Origin: JAZKHT01 sp040385245
GTDB lineage: Bacteria > Pseudomonadota > Alphaproteobacteria > Rhodobacterales > Rhodobacteraceae
NCBI GenBank assembly: GCA_040385245.1
Contig: JAZKHT010000004.1
Location: forward strand, 1-64,000
Reading direction: 5' to 3'
DNA length: 64,000 nt
The translations under genes and the position numbers were made by a program. The first letter of the stretch is position 1. Every line of letters starts with the position of its first letter. This document shows, one piece after another, positions 7,711 through 16,900 of the stretch. The notes beneath the pieces were generated by a model that was not told the DNA's origin, ran no database searches, and saw nothing but the letters and a program-made list of their open reading frames with translations.

Positions 7711-8660
7711 CTGACGATATCCCCACCGCAGACCACGAAACACCCGACGACGGCCCGACACGCGCCGGTTTCGTCGCCCTGATCGGAGAGCCGAACGCCG
7801 GCAAATCCACCCTTTTGAACCGGCTTGTCGGGGCCAAGGTGTCGATTGTGACGCACAAGGTGCAGACCACCCGCACCCGTATTCGTGGCATCTGCATGGA
7901 AGGCCGCAGCCAGATCGTCTTTGTCGACACGCCCGGCCTGTTCCGCCCGCGCCGCCGTCTGGACCGTGCCATGGTCGCGGCGGCATGGGGCGGGGCGGCG
8001 GATGCCGACATCATCGTTCTGCTGATCGAGGCGCATCGCGGCCTGACCGAAGGCACTGCCGCCATCATTGACACGATGAAGGACCGCATCCCCCAAGGTC
8101 AGCGCGTGGCGCTTGCCATCAACAAGATCGACCGTGTCAAGGCCGAGGTGCTGCTGGCGCTGGCCGAAAAGATGAACAACGCCTTTCCTTTCGCCAAGAC
8201 CTTCATGATCAGCGCCGAAAAGGGCTATGGCGTGAAAGACCTGCGCGAATGGCTGGCCGAACAGGTGCCCAACGGCCCGTGGTTCTATCCCGAAGACCAG
8301 ATCGCCGATCTGCCGCAACGCATGATCGCGGCGGAAATGACCCGCGAAAAGCTGACCCTGCGCCTGCACGAGGAATTGCCCTATCAACTGACCGTCGAAA
8401 CCGAAAAGTGGGAGGATAAGCCAGACGGCACCACCCGCATCGACCAGATCGTGTATGTCGCCCGCGATGGACACAAGGGCATCGTCCTTGGCAACCGGGG
8501 CGAAACGATCAAGGCCATCGGTCAGGCCGCGCGGGCCGATATTTCAGAGTTTCTGGGCCGGACGGTGCATCTGTTCCTGACGGTCAAGGTGCGCCCGAAC
8601 TGGCTGGAAGAGAAAGAGCGCTATTCCGAGATGGGTCTTGATTTCAAGGACGGCGATTGA
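7707..8660 (+). CDS. era: GTPase Era
   Basis: A 317-aa GTPase that binds the 3' end of 16S rRNA and helps 30S assembly. G1 is GEPNAGKST, G3 is DTPGLF and G4 is NKID. A C-terminal KH domain follows (VLGNRGETIKAIGQAARADI). The ATG at 7707 overlaps the rnc stop (ATGA). The open frame extends further 5' but that part is rnc in another frame. The N-terminal leader DIPTADHETPDDGPTRAG is an alphaproteobacterial-style extension before the G domain. Confidence 0.96.
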   Translation: MTDDIPTADHETPDDGPTRAGFVALIGEPNAGKSTLLNRLVGAKVSIVTHKVQTTRTRIRGICMEGRSQIVFVDTPGLFRPRRRLDRAMVAAAWGGAADADIIVLLIEAHRGLTEGTAAIIDTMKDRIPQGQRVALAINKIDRVKAEVLLALAEKMNNAFPFAKTFMISAEKGYGVKDLREWLAEQVPNGPWFYPEDQIADLPQRMIAAEMTREKLTLRLHEELPYQLTVETEKWEDKPDGTTRIDQIVYVARDGHKGIVLGNRGETIKAIGQAARADISEFLGRTVHLFLTVKVRPNWLEEKERYSEMGLDFKDGD

Positions 8661-8722
8661 GCAGGCATGGCGCGCGTGACCTTTGAGTATTTGGGTGAAG
8701 ACAAAGCCATGACGGTGCGTCG

Positions 8723-9058
8723 ATGTCCGAGCGTCTGACGGCAGGGTTCTGGGTGTCTGCCTATCTGAACCGGCTGCGGTTGGCGGATATCCCTGTTTAT
8801 GTCACCGCCAAGGGCGATGCGACGGCAGGGGCGGTCGTCGTCAAATCTGCGACCTTGGATGGCCGCGCACGGGCCTTTCAGCGCAGTTTCGATCTGGTGT
8901 CGGGCGGGCGGGTGTGGGTCTTGCTGGCGGATGGGCCAGAGGCCGAGGTGGACGCCTTGCTGTCCCGCCAACGCGCGCGCGACCCAGATCTGTGGGTGAT
9001 CGAGGTCGAGGATCGGCAAGGCCGCACCTTGCTGGATCAACCGGGGCTTGCCGATTGA
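8723..9058 (+). CDS. DUF1491 family protein
   Basis: A 111-aa small soluble protein starting MSERLTAGFWVSAYLNRL with the conserved internal GDATAGAVVVK and W.IEVED segments of DUF1491. No catalytic residues are known. It sits between era and recO, an arrangement I associate with Rhodobacterales genomes, and its role is undetermined. Confidence 0.8.
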   Translation: MSERLTAGFWVSAYLNRLRLADIPVYVTAKGDATAGAVVVKSATLDGRARAFQRSFDLVSGGRVWVLLADGPEAEVDALLSRQRARDPDLWVIEVEDRQGRTLLDQPGLAD

Positions 9059-9100
9059 CGCCCCCTTGCGGGGCGCGTGGGCCAAGCGGATAGTCGGCGT

Positions 9101-9865
9101 ATGGAATGGCGGGACCAAGGTGCGCTGCTGTCGGTCAGACCGCATGGCGAAAGCGCCGCGATCATCGAGGTGTTCACGGCCACCCATGGCCGCCACGCGG
9201 GCGTGGTCCGGGGGGGTGCGTCGCGCAAGATCGCACCTATCCTGCAACCCGGTGCCCAGCTTGACGTGACATGGCGCGCGCGGTTGGATGATCACATCGG
9301 GGCCTATGTGGTCGAACCCCTGCGCAGTCGGTCGGCGCTATTGGCCGATGGTCTTGCCCTTGCCGGTCTGAACGCGACCTGCGCCCTGCTGCGCGCCGCC
9401 CTGCCGGAACGCCAATCCTATCCCGCTTTGTGGGCATCGTCGGTCAATCTGCTTGATGCGCTTGAGGCAGGGGGGGACTGGCCGCCCATCTATCTGCGGT
9501 GGGAAATGCTGCTGCTGGAGGAGTTGGGGTTCGGCCTTGACCTTGCCACCTGTGCCGTTACCGGCAGCCGCGAGGATCTGGCCTTTGTCAGCCCCCGCAC
9601 CGGGCGCGCCGTCAGCCGCCAGGGCGCGGGCGACTGGGTTGACCGGCTGTTGCCGCTGCCTGCCAGCCTGTTGGGGCAGGGGCCGACCAGTGTTGTCGAA
9701 CTGGTCCAGGGCCTTGCTGTCACCGGCCATTTTCTGACACGCGAAATAGGTCTGCTCAGTGGCAAACCCCTGCCGCTGGCACGGCAACGGCTGCTGGACC
9801 TTTTGGCGCGCTTAGGCGATCCTTCGCACAATGGGTTCATTCCCGACCCCATGGGTCGCACCTGA
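9101..9865 (+). CDS. recO: DNA repair protein RecO
   Basis: A 254-aa RecO. The N-terminal OB-fold begins MEWRDQGALLSVRPHGESAA, followed by the helical domain (LLRWEMLLLEELGFGLDL-like segment at about residues 136-153). It helps RecR load RecA onto SSB-coated DNA in the RecFOR gap-repair pathway. The ATG at 9101 is preferred over an upstream in-frame start because it matches the family N-terminus. It is the last gene of the rpoZ-to-recO run. Confidence 0.92.
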   Translation: MEWRDQGALLSVRPHGESAAIIEVFTATHGRHAGVVRGGASRKIAPILQPGAQLDVTWRARLDDHIGAYVVEPLRSRSALLADGLALAGLNATCALLRAALPERQSYPALWASSVNLLDALEAGGDWPPIYLRWEMLLLEELGFGLDLATCAVTGSREDLAFVSPRTGRAVSRQGAGDWVDRLLPLPASLLGQGPTSVVELVQGLAVTGHFLTREIGLLSGKPLPLARQRLLDLLARLGDPSHNGFIPDPMGRT

Positions 9866-9916
9866 CGCAGACGCAACCCCCGCGCGAAGGCCAAATGCCT
9901 GAAAACAGGGCAGATC

Positions 9917-11143
9917 ATGGCCACCCGTTACCTTCCGCTATTCCTGCGTCACAGTCCGACCCCCCGGATCGAGAATTTTGCCCTGCTTGCCGGGATCGAG
10001 GCATCGGTGCGCGGCACCCTGATTTCGGCCATGCCGCTGACAGTATATCACGCCCTTGGCAGCGCAGAGGCGACGTCCAGCGCCTATTTCATGGCCGGTA
10101 TCGTGGCGTTGATCTGGGGCCTGATGGTGCCTTGGGCCACGCGGCATGTGCCCCGCCGGTGGATGTATACGACGGGCTGCCTGCTTTATCTGATTGGAAT
10201 GGCGCTGGCGGTGGCGGCCACGCCGTGGACCGTTCCCTTGTCGCTGATGTGTCTGGCGATGGCGACAGCGACCTGTTTTGTCTGCTTCAATGCCTATGTG
10301 CTGGATTACATCACGCGCAGTGATCTGGGCAAATCGCAGTCCACGCAGATGGTCTATGCCGCCGGTCCCTGGGCCATCGGGCCGATGCTGGGTGTGTGGT
10401 TGCACGATCTGTGGGCGCCGGCGCCGTTTCTGCTGGCGGGCACCTTTGCCTGCGCGCTGCTGGTCACATTCTGGGTGCTGCGTCTGGGCAATGGCAAGCA
10501 GATCACCCGTGCCAAAGGCCCGGCACTGAACCCTTTGGCCTACTTGGGCCGGTTCTTTCGGCAACCGCGCCTGATCGCAGGCTGGATGTTTGCCGTCCTG
10601 CGGTCCTGCGGGTGGTGGGTCTATGTGGTTTATCTGCCGATCTTTTGCATCGAGAACGGATTGGGCGACAAGGTGGGCGGGGTGGCGTTGTCGCTGTCGA
10701 ACGCGTTTCTGTTCATTTCTCCGGTGATGCTGCGCTATGTCCGCCGCGCGACCGTTCGGGTGGCGGTGCGCGTCGCCTTTGGGGCTTGCGGGGCGTTGTT
10801 TCTGGCATCCGCCCTGTCTGCCCCGTGGCCATGGGGGACGGTGGTGTTCATGATGGGGGCTGCCTTCTTTCTGGTGTTGCTGGATGTGGTGGGAGGCCTG
10901 CCGTTTCTAATGGCCGTAAAGCCGTCAGAACGCACCGAGATGTCGGCGGTCTATTCCAGCTTTCGCGACGTGTCGGGCATTCTTACACCCGGCGTCGCGT
11001 GGCTTGTCCTGCTGGCAGCCCCGTTGCAGGGGGTTTTTGCGGTGGCGAGCCTAGGCCTTGGTCTGGCATGGCTGGTGGCCGGGCGTCTGCACCCGCGCCT
11101 TGGTACGCCGCGCCCGTCACGGGGTGGATTTCCCGCCGAATGA
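9917..11143 (+). CDS. MFS transporter
   Basis: A 408-aa protein with about 12 hydrophobic segments (for example FMAGIVALIWGLMVPWAT, TVPLSLMCLAMATATCFVCF, VVFMMGAAFFLVLLDVVGG), consistent with a major facilitator. The substrate cannot be deduced. The ATG follows GGGCAGATC. Its stop TGA (11141-11143) directly abuts the stop of the convergent gene, the two together forming the palindrome TGATCA. Confidence 0.8.
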   Translation: MATRYLPLFLRHSPTPRIENFALLAGIEASVRGTLISAMPLTVYHALGSAEATSSAYFMAGIVALIWGLMVPWATRHVPRRWMYTTGCLLYLIGMALAVAATPWTVPLSLMCLAMATATCFVCFNAYVLDYITRSDLGKSQSTQMVYAAGPWAIGPMLGVWLHDLWAPAPFLLAGTFACALLVTFWVLRLGNGKQITRAKGPALNPLAYLGRFFRQPRLIAGWMFAVLRSCGWWVYVVYLPIFCIENGLGDKVGGVALSLSNAFLFISPVMLRYVRRATVRVAVRVAFGACGALFLASALSAPWPWGTVVFMMGAAFFLVLLDVVGGLPFLMAVKPSERTEMSAVYSSFRDVSGILTPGVAWLVLLAAPLQGVFAVASLGLGLAWLVAGRLHPRLGTPRPSRGGFPAE

Positions 11144-12157
11144 TCAGGCGTGGCCGTTCGACACAAGCCAGTCGGCGGCAGCCAAAAGGGCCGCTTGCGG
11201 CGGGATAAAGGTCATGTCCATGTCGCGTTCCGCCCGCGTGGCGCTGACCTGTTCCAGCGTGCCCAGCTTTGGCAGAATCGCCCGCAGTTGGGGATCCATC
11301 AGCGACAGCACGCGCAGGATCAGGCCGGGTGCCGCAGAGGTCGGGATCTTGCGGTCGGGGTAGTGGTCTTTCAGAATCCGCCCCATGTCTGCAAACCACA
11401 TCGACCCTGCGGCGGCAATGTAACGCCCGCCCGCCGTTTCCGGCCGCTGCACCGCGCGCAGGTGCATCTCGGCGACGTCGCGGACATCGACGATCGGCAG
11501 GCCAATCGCGGGCATCATCGGGTCTTTTGCCACCAGCAGTCGGCGCACAAAACTGATGGAACTGCCAAAGTTGCCGTCGAGCGGCGGCCCAAGGGCAAAG
11601 CCGGGATTTATGGTGGTCAGGGCAGTCCCGTTACCCTGGGCCATCTGCCACGCAGCGCGTTCGGCCAATGTCTTTGCACGCGCATAGGCGGTGGTTCCGC
11701 GCGCGGCCAGGTCGCACCAATCGGTTTCATCCTGAACCCCGCCTTTTGCGGCATCCAGAACCGCCGCGACCGAAGACGTCAGTACCACGCGCCTGATGCC
11801 CGCTGCATGGGCCGCTTCCAAGACGCGCCGCGTTCCGTCAACGGCGGGGCGGATCACGTCATCCGCACGCTTTGGCTGGGCGATCGGAAAGGGCGACGCC
11901 GTGTGCATCACCACGTCCACCCCATCCATCGCCCTGTCCCATCCTGCATCCTGCAACAGATCGACGGCGATGAACGACAGACGTTCTTCGGCCTGCGGAT
12001 CGGTCAGGTGGGGGCGCAGTGCAGTCAGCACCTCGCCCGCGCGGTCAATCCGGCGCAGCGTGCCACGGACCACATATCCGGCATTCAGCAGTTTCAGGGC
12101 ACAATGTTTGCCGATGAAACCGGAAACGCCGGTCAAAAGGATGGTTTGCGCCTGCAA
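11144..12157 (-). CDS. NAD(P)-dependent epimerase/dehydratase, dihydroflavonol-4-reductase type
   Basis: A 337-aa extended short-chain dehydrogenase. The Rossmann motif is TGVSGFIG at residues 9-16 and the catalytic YxxxK is YARAK, with SSVAAV upstream supplying the Ser. Family members reduce aldehydes/ketones or act on sugar nucleotides; the exact substrate is unknown. The start appears to be TTG at 12157, backed by a strong GGAGG four to five bases upstream. It ends flush against the convergent MFS gene. Confidence 0.8.
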   Translation of the reverse strand: MQAQTILLTGVSGFIGKHCALKLLNAGYVVRGTLRRIDRAGEVLTALRPHLTDPQAEERLSFIAVDLLQDAGWDRAMDGVDVVMHTASPFPIAQPKRADDVIRPAVDGTRRVLEAAHAAGIRRVVLTSSVAAVLDAAKGGVQDETDWCDLAARGTTAYARAKTLAERAAWQMAQGNGTALTTINPGFALGPPLDGNFGSSISFVRRLLVAKDPMMPAIGLPIVDVRDVAEMHLRAVQRPETAGGRYIAAAGSMWFADMGRILKDHYPDRKIPTSAAPGLILRVLSLMDPQLRAILPKLGTLEQVSATRAERDMDMTFIPPQAALLAAADWLVSNGHA

Positions 12158-12279
12158 AGCGCCTCCGCGATGGCGACAGAATCATAGTCCGTCCAAACTG
12201 GGGAGGGATAAATGTCATGCCGCAACCTGAGGCAAGACTGTTCCTGTCCGCTTCGGTGCGTTTTCAGGATTACGTTACG

Positions 12280-13947
12280 TCAATCCAACAATCGCCGCGC
12301 GATCACCTGCGCCTGAATCTCTGCCGCACCTTCAAAGATGTTCAAAATACGGGCATCGCACAAAATTCGGCTGATCTTGTATTCCAGCGCAAAACCGTTG
12401 CCGCCATGGATTTGCAGGGCATTGTCGGCGCAGGCCCAGGCGATGCGCGCGCCCAGCAACTTTGCCATGCCGGCCTCAAGATCGCAGCGCTTGTCGTGGT
12501 CTTTTTGCCAAGCGCTGAAATAGGTCAGTTGCCGCGCGACCATGATTTCCACCGCCATCATCGCCAGCTTGCCGCCGACGCGCGGAAATTCGATGAGCGC
12601 CTTGCCGAACTGTTTGCGGTCGGTTGCGTATTGCATCCCGGTTTCCAGCGCACTTTGCGCCACGCCGACCGCCCGGGCTGCCGTCTGGATGCGGGCGGAT
12701 TCAAAAGTCTGCATCAACTGCTTGAAGCCCTGCCCCTCGACGCCGCCCAGCAGGTTTTCGCCTTTGACGTGAAAGCCGTCAAAGGCCAGTTCGTATTCCT
12801 TCATCCCGCGATAGCCCAACACCTCGATCTCGCCGCCGGTCATGCCGGGGGTGGGGAAGGGGGAGTCATCGGTGCCGGGGGTCTTTTCGGCCAGAAACAT
12901 CGACAGGCCACGGTAGTCGGTTGTGTCGGGATCGGTGCGTGCCAGCATCGTCATCACATGGGTGCGCGCGGCGTGGGTGATCCACGTCTTGTTGCCGGTC
13001 ACCTGCCAATCATCTCCCACCTTGACCGCGCGGGTGCGCAGACTGCCAAGGTCGGACCCGGTGTTCGGTTCGGTGAACACAGCCGTCGGCAGGATTTCCC
13101 CCGAGGCCAGCTTTGGCAACCACTGCGCCTTTTGCGCATCCGTGCCGCCGCACAGGATCAGTTCCGCCGCAATCTCGGACCGGGTGCCAAGCGAGCCGAC
13201 CCCGATATAGCCACGCGACAATTCTTCGCTGACCACGACCATGCTGGCCTTTGACAGGCCAAAGCCGCCGAATTCTTCGGGGATGGTCAGGCCAAAGACG
13301 CCCATTTCGGCCAGCGAGTCGATGATCTCCATCGGGATCAGTTCGTCCTTCAGGTGCCAGTCATGGGCAAAGGGGATCACGCGTTCGTCGGCAAAGCGGC
13401 GGAACGTCTCGCGGATCATTTCCAACTCGTCATCCAAGCCGGTGACGCCAAAGGTGGCGCGGCCGTGGTTGTAACGCATCAGAGTGACAAGCCGCATACG
13501 GGCGGCAGCGGTGTTGCCCCGGGCCATCAGGGCCTCTGCTGCCGCCCCCGGTGCGCCGGGGGAAATCCCGAGGTCCTGCAAGCGCGCGACCTCCCCCTGG
13601 CTCATGGGAATGCCGCCCCGGATGTGGTGCAGGTATTCCCCGAACGCGATCTGAAGAAGCAAGCCCTCCATCTCGGTGAATTTTCCGTCCGCCTCGATCC
13701 GGCTCGCCCAGCCGTGCATCTGACGCAATGCTTCGGTGTAGGTGGCAAGCCAGGCAAGCCCATGGGCGGCATACTGATGCTCTTCCAGGGCGTCGGCGCG
13801 GACTTTGCCGCCAACGGTAACCATCTCGCGAAGGGCTTCGCGCGCAGAGTGGAACAGTGTTTCCACTTCGGGCAGGGCCGCCTTGGTCAATGCCAGAAGA
13901 TCGGCAAGAAGCGGGGATTGTGTCATGGTCTGACCATCATGCGGCAT
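12280..13947 (-). CDS. mcd: Acyl-CoA dehydrogenase, probable (2S)-methylsuccinyl-CoA dehydrogenase
   Basis: A 555-aa FAD enzyme, about 170 residues longer than ordinary acyl-CoA dehydrogenases because of an N-terminal extension (LLALTKAALPEVETLFHSAR...). That extension is characteristic of Mcd of the ethylmalonyl-CoA pathway. The catalytic domain has FTEPNTGSDLGSL, GNKTWITHA and the C-terminal IHGGNGF region. Mcd oxidises methylsuccinyl-CoA to mesaconyl-CoA and passes electrons to ETF, whose genes lie at 24284-25971. The start at 13947 has SD GGGAG with 7-8 base spacing; a second ATG at 13926 is possible. The Mcd identity is inferred from length, extension and context and is less sure than the family. 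Confidence 0.75.
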   Translation of the reverse strand: MPHDGQTMTQSPLLADLLALTKAALPEVETLFHSAREALREMVTVGGKVRADALEEHQYAAHGLAWLATYTEALRQMHGWASRIEADGKFTEMEGLLLQIAFGEYLHHIRGGIPMSQGEVARLQDLGISPGAPGAAAEALMARGNTAAARMRLVTLMRYNHGRATFGVTGLDDELEMIRETFRRFADERVIPFAHDWHLKDELIPMEIIDSLAEMGVFGLTIPEEFGGFGLSKASMVVVSEELSRGYIGVGSLGTRSEIAAELILCGGTDAQKAQWLPKLASGEILPTAVFTEPNTGSDLGSLRTRAVKVGDDWQVTGNKTWITHAARTHVMTMLARTDPDTTDYRGLSMFLAEKTPGTDDSPFPTPGMTGGEIEVLGYRGMKEYELAFDGFHVKGENLLGGVEGQGFKQLMQTFESARIQTAARAVGVAQSALETGMQYATDRKQFGKALIEFPRVGGKLAMMAVEIMVARQLTYFSAWQKDHDKRCDLEAGMAKLLGARIAWACADNALQIHGGNGFALEYKISRILCDARILNIFEGAAEIQAQVIARRLLD

Positions 13948-14001
13948 GGCGTTGCTCCCGTCAAAGGCGGCGGATTCTGCGGATGCGAGAGTGCTAAAGC
14001 C

Positions 14002-14020
14002 TTCGCAAGTGCAGCGCAAC
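14002..14020 (-). promoter_or_regulatory. Possible regulator site upstream of mcd
   Basis: Read on the minus strand the segment is GTTGCGC (14020-14014) then CTTGCGAA (14009-14002), two similar elements 11 bases apart, within an A/T-rich stretch 55-75 bases before the mcd start. The GTTGCGC core recurs upstream of pckA and hbdA. No regulator can be assigned from sequence alone. Confidence 0.3.
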
Positions 14021-14126
14021 AATAATTCAATTGAAACTTGTATTGTGAAGTAAAATGTCGCAGCCGATTTGCCCGTGTCTTGGCCCGGCGGTAGGGATAC
14101 AAGGGCGCAAAGTCGAGAGGGCAGGG

Positions 14127-14894
14127 ATGGATTGGGCATCGGCGGGGCTGGCAGCGGGCCCCTTTTGGGCCGCAATGGCGGTCACGCTGCTGGCTGGCTT
14201 TGTCAAAGGCGCTGTCGGCTTTGCGATGCCGTTGATCATGATCTCGGTCTTTACCGCCGTCCTGCCGCCAGAGCTGGCGTTGGCGGGGCTGATCCTGCCA
14301 ACACTGGTCACCAACATCAGCCAATCCATGCGCCAAGGGTTTCGCGCTGCCGTGCTGTCGGCCCGGGCCTATTGGCGGTTTCTGACGGCCACGGTCGTCT
14401 TTATCGCGATTTCAGCCCAGTTCGTCGCCTTCATCCCCAAGATGGCGTTCCTGTTGCTGCTTGGCGTTCCGATCACCGCCTTTGCCCTGCTGCAACTGTC
14501 GGGCGTGCCGTTGGCGTTGCGCCTGCATCACCGGACTCGCGCCGAATGGGTGGCGGGCGTGGTCGGGGGCCTTTACGGCGGCGTTTCGGGGATCTGGGGG
14601 CCACCGCTTTTGGTGTATCTGCTGTCAACCAAGGTCGAAAAGATCGAAGCGATCCGGGTTCAGGGCGTGGTTTTTCTGATCGGCGCTGTCACGCTGCTGA
14701 TGGCGCATCTGCAAACGGGGTTGGCGAACCCGACAAGCATGGGCTTTTCGGCAGCACTTGTGGTGCCGGCTGTGATCGGGATGAAGGCCGGATTTGCTGT
14801 GCAGGACCGGCTGGATCAAGCACGCTTTCGGCGCTGGACCCAAGGATTGTTGGTCGTGACGGGGCTGAACCTGATCCGTCAGGCCATCTTCTGA
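14127..14894 (+). CDS. TauE/SafE family sulfite/anion exporter
   Basis: A 255-aa integral membrane protein with about eight hydrophobic segments. Two repeats carry the family's glycine/proline-rich motifs: GFVKGAVGFAMPLI near the N-terminus and GGLYGGVSGIWGPPL in the middle. TauE/SafE proteins move sulfite, sulfoacetate or other organic anions; the substrate here is unknown. The ATG at 14127 is favoured by the upstream GAGAGGGCAGGG. It is divergent from mcd with about 180 bases between them. Confidence 0.85.
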   Translation: MDWASAGLAAGPFWAAMAVTLLAGFVKGAVGFAMPLIMISVFTAVLPPELALAGLILPTLVTNISQSMRQGFRAAVLSARAYWRFLTATVVFIAISAQFVAFIPKMAFLLLLGVPITAFALLQLSGVPLALRLHHRTRAEWVAGVVGGLYGGVSGIWGPPLLVYLLSTKVEKIEAIRVQGVVFLIGAVTLLMAHLQTGLANPTSMGFSAALVVPAVIGMKAGFAVQDRLDQARFRRWTQGLLVVTGLNLIRQAIF

Positions 14895-14936
14895 CAACGG
14901 GTGATGGACCGGGGGCGAACCCCCGGTCGGTCAGTT

Positions 14937-16535
14937 TCAGCCGATGGCGGCAGCGCGGACGTCTTCGTCGATGAACTGCAGATATTGGCCAAAGTTCTCG
15001 GCAAACATATGCACCAGCTTTTTCGCCTGCGCGTCATAGGCGTTGGCATCGGCCCAGGTTGAACGCGGGTTCAGCAGCCCCGTGCCCACGCCCGGAACAT
15101 GCACCGGAACCTCGAACCCAAAGTTGGGGTCGCGCCGGAATTCGGCCCCCGCCAGCGATCCGTCAAGGGCCGCCGACAACAGCGCCCGCGTGGCCTTGAT
15201 CGGCATGCGCTTGCCGTCGCCGTAAGCGCCGCCCGTCCAGCCGGTGTTCACCAGCCAACAGGTTGCGCCGTGCTTGGCGATCTTGGCTTGCAGCAGTTTG
15301 CCGTACACTTCGGGACGGCGCGGCATGAAGGGCGCGCCAAAGCAGGTCGAAAACGTCGGCTGCGGTTCGGTCACACCACGTTCCGTGCCCGCCACCTTTG
15401 AGGTGAAGCCCGACAGGAAATGATACATCGCCTGCGCTGGAGTCAGTCGGGCGATGGGCGGCAGCACGCCGAACGCATCGCAGGTCAGCATGATGACGTT
15501 CTTGGGGTGACCGCCCAATCCCGTCATCGACGCGTTCGAGATATAGTCGAGCGGATAGGCACAGCGCGTGTTGGCTGTCAGGCTGTCGTCGTCAAAGTCC
15601 AGTTCCAGCGTGTCGGGATCAAAGACCATGTTTTCCACCACGGTCGCAAAGCGGTGGGTGGTTGCATAGATTTCCGGCTCTGCCTCGGGGTTCAGGTTGA
15701 TGGTCTTGGCATAGCAGCCGCCTTCAAAGTTGAAGGTGCCGCGGTCTGACCAACCATGCTCGTCATCGCCGATCAACGTGCGGTCGGGGGCGGCGGAAAG
15801 GGTGGTCTTGCCCGTGCCCGACAGGCCAAAGAAGACGGCGGTATCAACCGGATTGCCCACGGCGTGGTTGGCCGAACAGTGCATCGGCATCACACCCTTT
15901 TCGGGCATCAGATAGTTCAGCAGTGTGAACACCGATTTCTTGTTTTCGCCCGCATAGGCCGTGTTGCCGATCAGGATCAGCTTCTTGTCGAAATTCATCG
16001 CGATGACGGTTTCGGACCGGCAGCCGTGACGGACGGGATCCGCTTTGAACGACGGGCAGTTGATGATGGTCCAGTCGGGAACAAAGCTCTCCAGTTCGGC
16101 CGCATCGGGGCGGCGCAGCAGGTGGCGGATGAACAGGCCATGCCAAGCCAGTTCCGTCACGATCCGCACGTCCAGCCGGTGCAGCGGGTCGGCCCCGGCG
16201 AACAAGTCCTGCACAAAGTAGTCGCGCCCCTTCATGTGATCCAACATGTCGGCATGCAGCACGTCAAAGTTGGCAGGGGTCATGGGGGCATTGTTTTCCC
16301 ACCAGATGGTCTTTTCGACCGCACGGGTGCGCACCACGAACTTGTCCTTGGGCGAGCGGCCCGTAAACTGCCCGGTGGAACACAGGAACGCGCCCCCTTT
16401 GCCCAGACGCCCTTCGTTGCGCGCAACCGCGGCCTCGACCAGCGCTGGCTCGATCAGGTTGTAATAGACCGATCCAAGGCCGGTAATGCCTTGATGTGAC
16501 AGTTCATGCGCGGGGTTCACGCGTCCGTTCGTCAT
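14937..16535 (-). CDS. pckA: Phosphoenolpyruvate carboxykinase (ATP)
   Basis: A 532-aa cytosolic enzyme that converts oxaloacetate and ATP to PEP, CO2 and ADP, the entry step of gluconeogenesis. The kinase-1a P-loop GLSGTGKTT is at about residues 236-244. CSTGQFTGRSPKDKF and the GDDEHGW segment are typical of the ATP-dependent class. The ATG at 16535 has SD AGGAG upstream; a longer reading into the intergenic region was rejected. It is divergent from chvI-chvG, and in rhizobial relatives pckA is controlled by ChvG/ChvI. Confidence 0.96.
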   Translation of the reverse strand: MTNGRVNPAHELSHQGITGLGSVYYNLIEPALVEAAVARNEGRLGKGGAFLCSTGQFTGRSPKDKFVVRTRAVEKTIWWENNAPMTPANFDVLHADMLDHMKGRDYFVQDLFAGADPLHRLDVRIVTELAWHGLFIRHLLRRPDAAELESFVPDWTIINCPSFKADPVRHGCRSETVIAMNFDKKLILIGNTAYAGENKKSVFTLLNYLMPEKGVMPMHCSANHAVGNPVDTAVFFGLSGTGKTTLSAAPDRTLIGDDEHGWSDRGTFNFEGGCYAKTINLNPEAEPEIYATTHRFATVVENMVFDPDTLELDFDDDSLTANTRCAYPLDYISNASMTGLGGHPKNVIMLTCDAFGVLPPIARLTPAQAMYHFLSGFTSKVAGTERGVTEPQPTFSTCFGAPFMPRRPEVYGKLLQAKIAKHGATCWLVNTGWTGGAYGDGKRMPIKATRALLSAALDGSLAGAEFRRDPNFGFEVPVHVPGVGTGLLNPRSTWADANAYDAQAKKLVHMFAENFGQYLQFIDEDVRAAAIG

Positions 16536-16900
16536 CCTGCAAGCTCCTGATGCCGGGATACCGGCGTTGTCAGTCCCAACGATTTCGGCACCCGGGCCAA
16601 AGGGTTGCCTGAACGCACCCATGAATGGAACGCGTCGTTCCAAACCTATAACACGCCGATTTATGCTGGGAACAGGACCCAAGCGCACAGTTAGCGCAAC
16701 CATTGAGGGTTTAGCGCAACCATTTGCGCCAGTATCCGCGTGCTGCCCCAAGACTGCGGCAATTTGGTCATGCACGCGGATAATTTGTGTCATTGAAGTG
16801 GCCTCTTAATCCCTGATTCGCACATTGCTGTTGATTCAAACGAGTTTAGACCCGATCATGGGGAAAAATCAGGCAGAACGGGCAGTAAGGGATACCATTC
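16536..16900. promoter_or_regulatory. Divergent control region between pckA and chvI
   Basis: This 365-base gap has no gene. It carries AGCGCA-type repeats at 16682-16729 (entered separately). On the minus strand a TTATAG -10-like box at 16651-16646 could serve pckA, which would put the repeats about 50-90 bases upstream of its start point, as expected for an activator. On the plus strand TTGATT at 16831-16836 is followed after 17 bases by GATCAT, a weak candidate for chvI. Confidence 0.45.
16682..16729. repeat. Direct repeats with an embedded palindrome in the pckA/chvI control region
   Basis: The 14-mer TTAGCGCAACCATT occurs exactly twice, at 16691-16704 and 16711-16724, a 20-base period. 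A third half-copy AGCGCAC starts at 16682, 11 bases before the first AGCGCAA. The last copy also forms GCGCAA-CCAT-TTGCGC (16714-16729), a perfect inverted repeat. The 11- and 20-base spacing keeps the copies on one helix face. A binding site for ChvI or another regulator is inferred. Confidence 0.6.

Noticed and set aside
13948..14175. N-terminal extension of the mcd-like gene
   Set aside because: It would read through the A/T-rich promoter region and over the divergent permease start. The ATG at 13947 has a good SD.
16536..16793. N-terminal extension of pckA through the intergenic region
   Set aside because: The frame is open by chance, but the family N-terminus MTNGRVNP and an AGGAG site fix the start at 16535.
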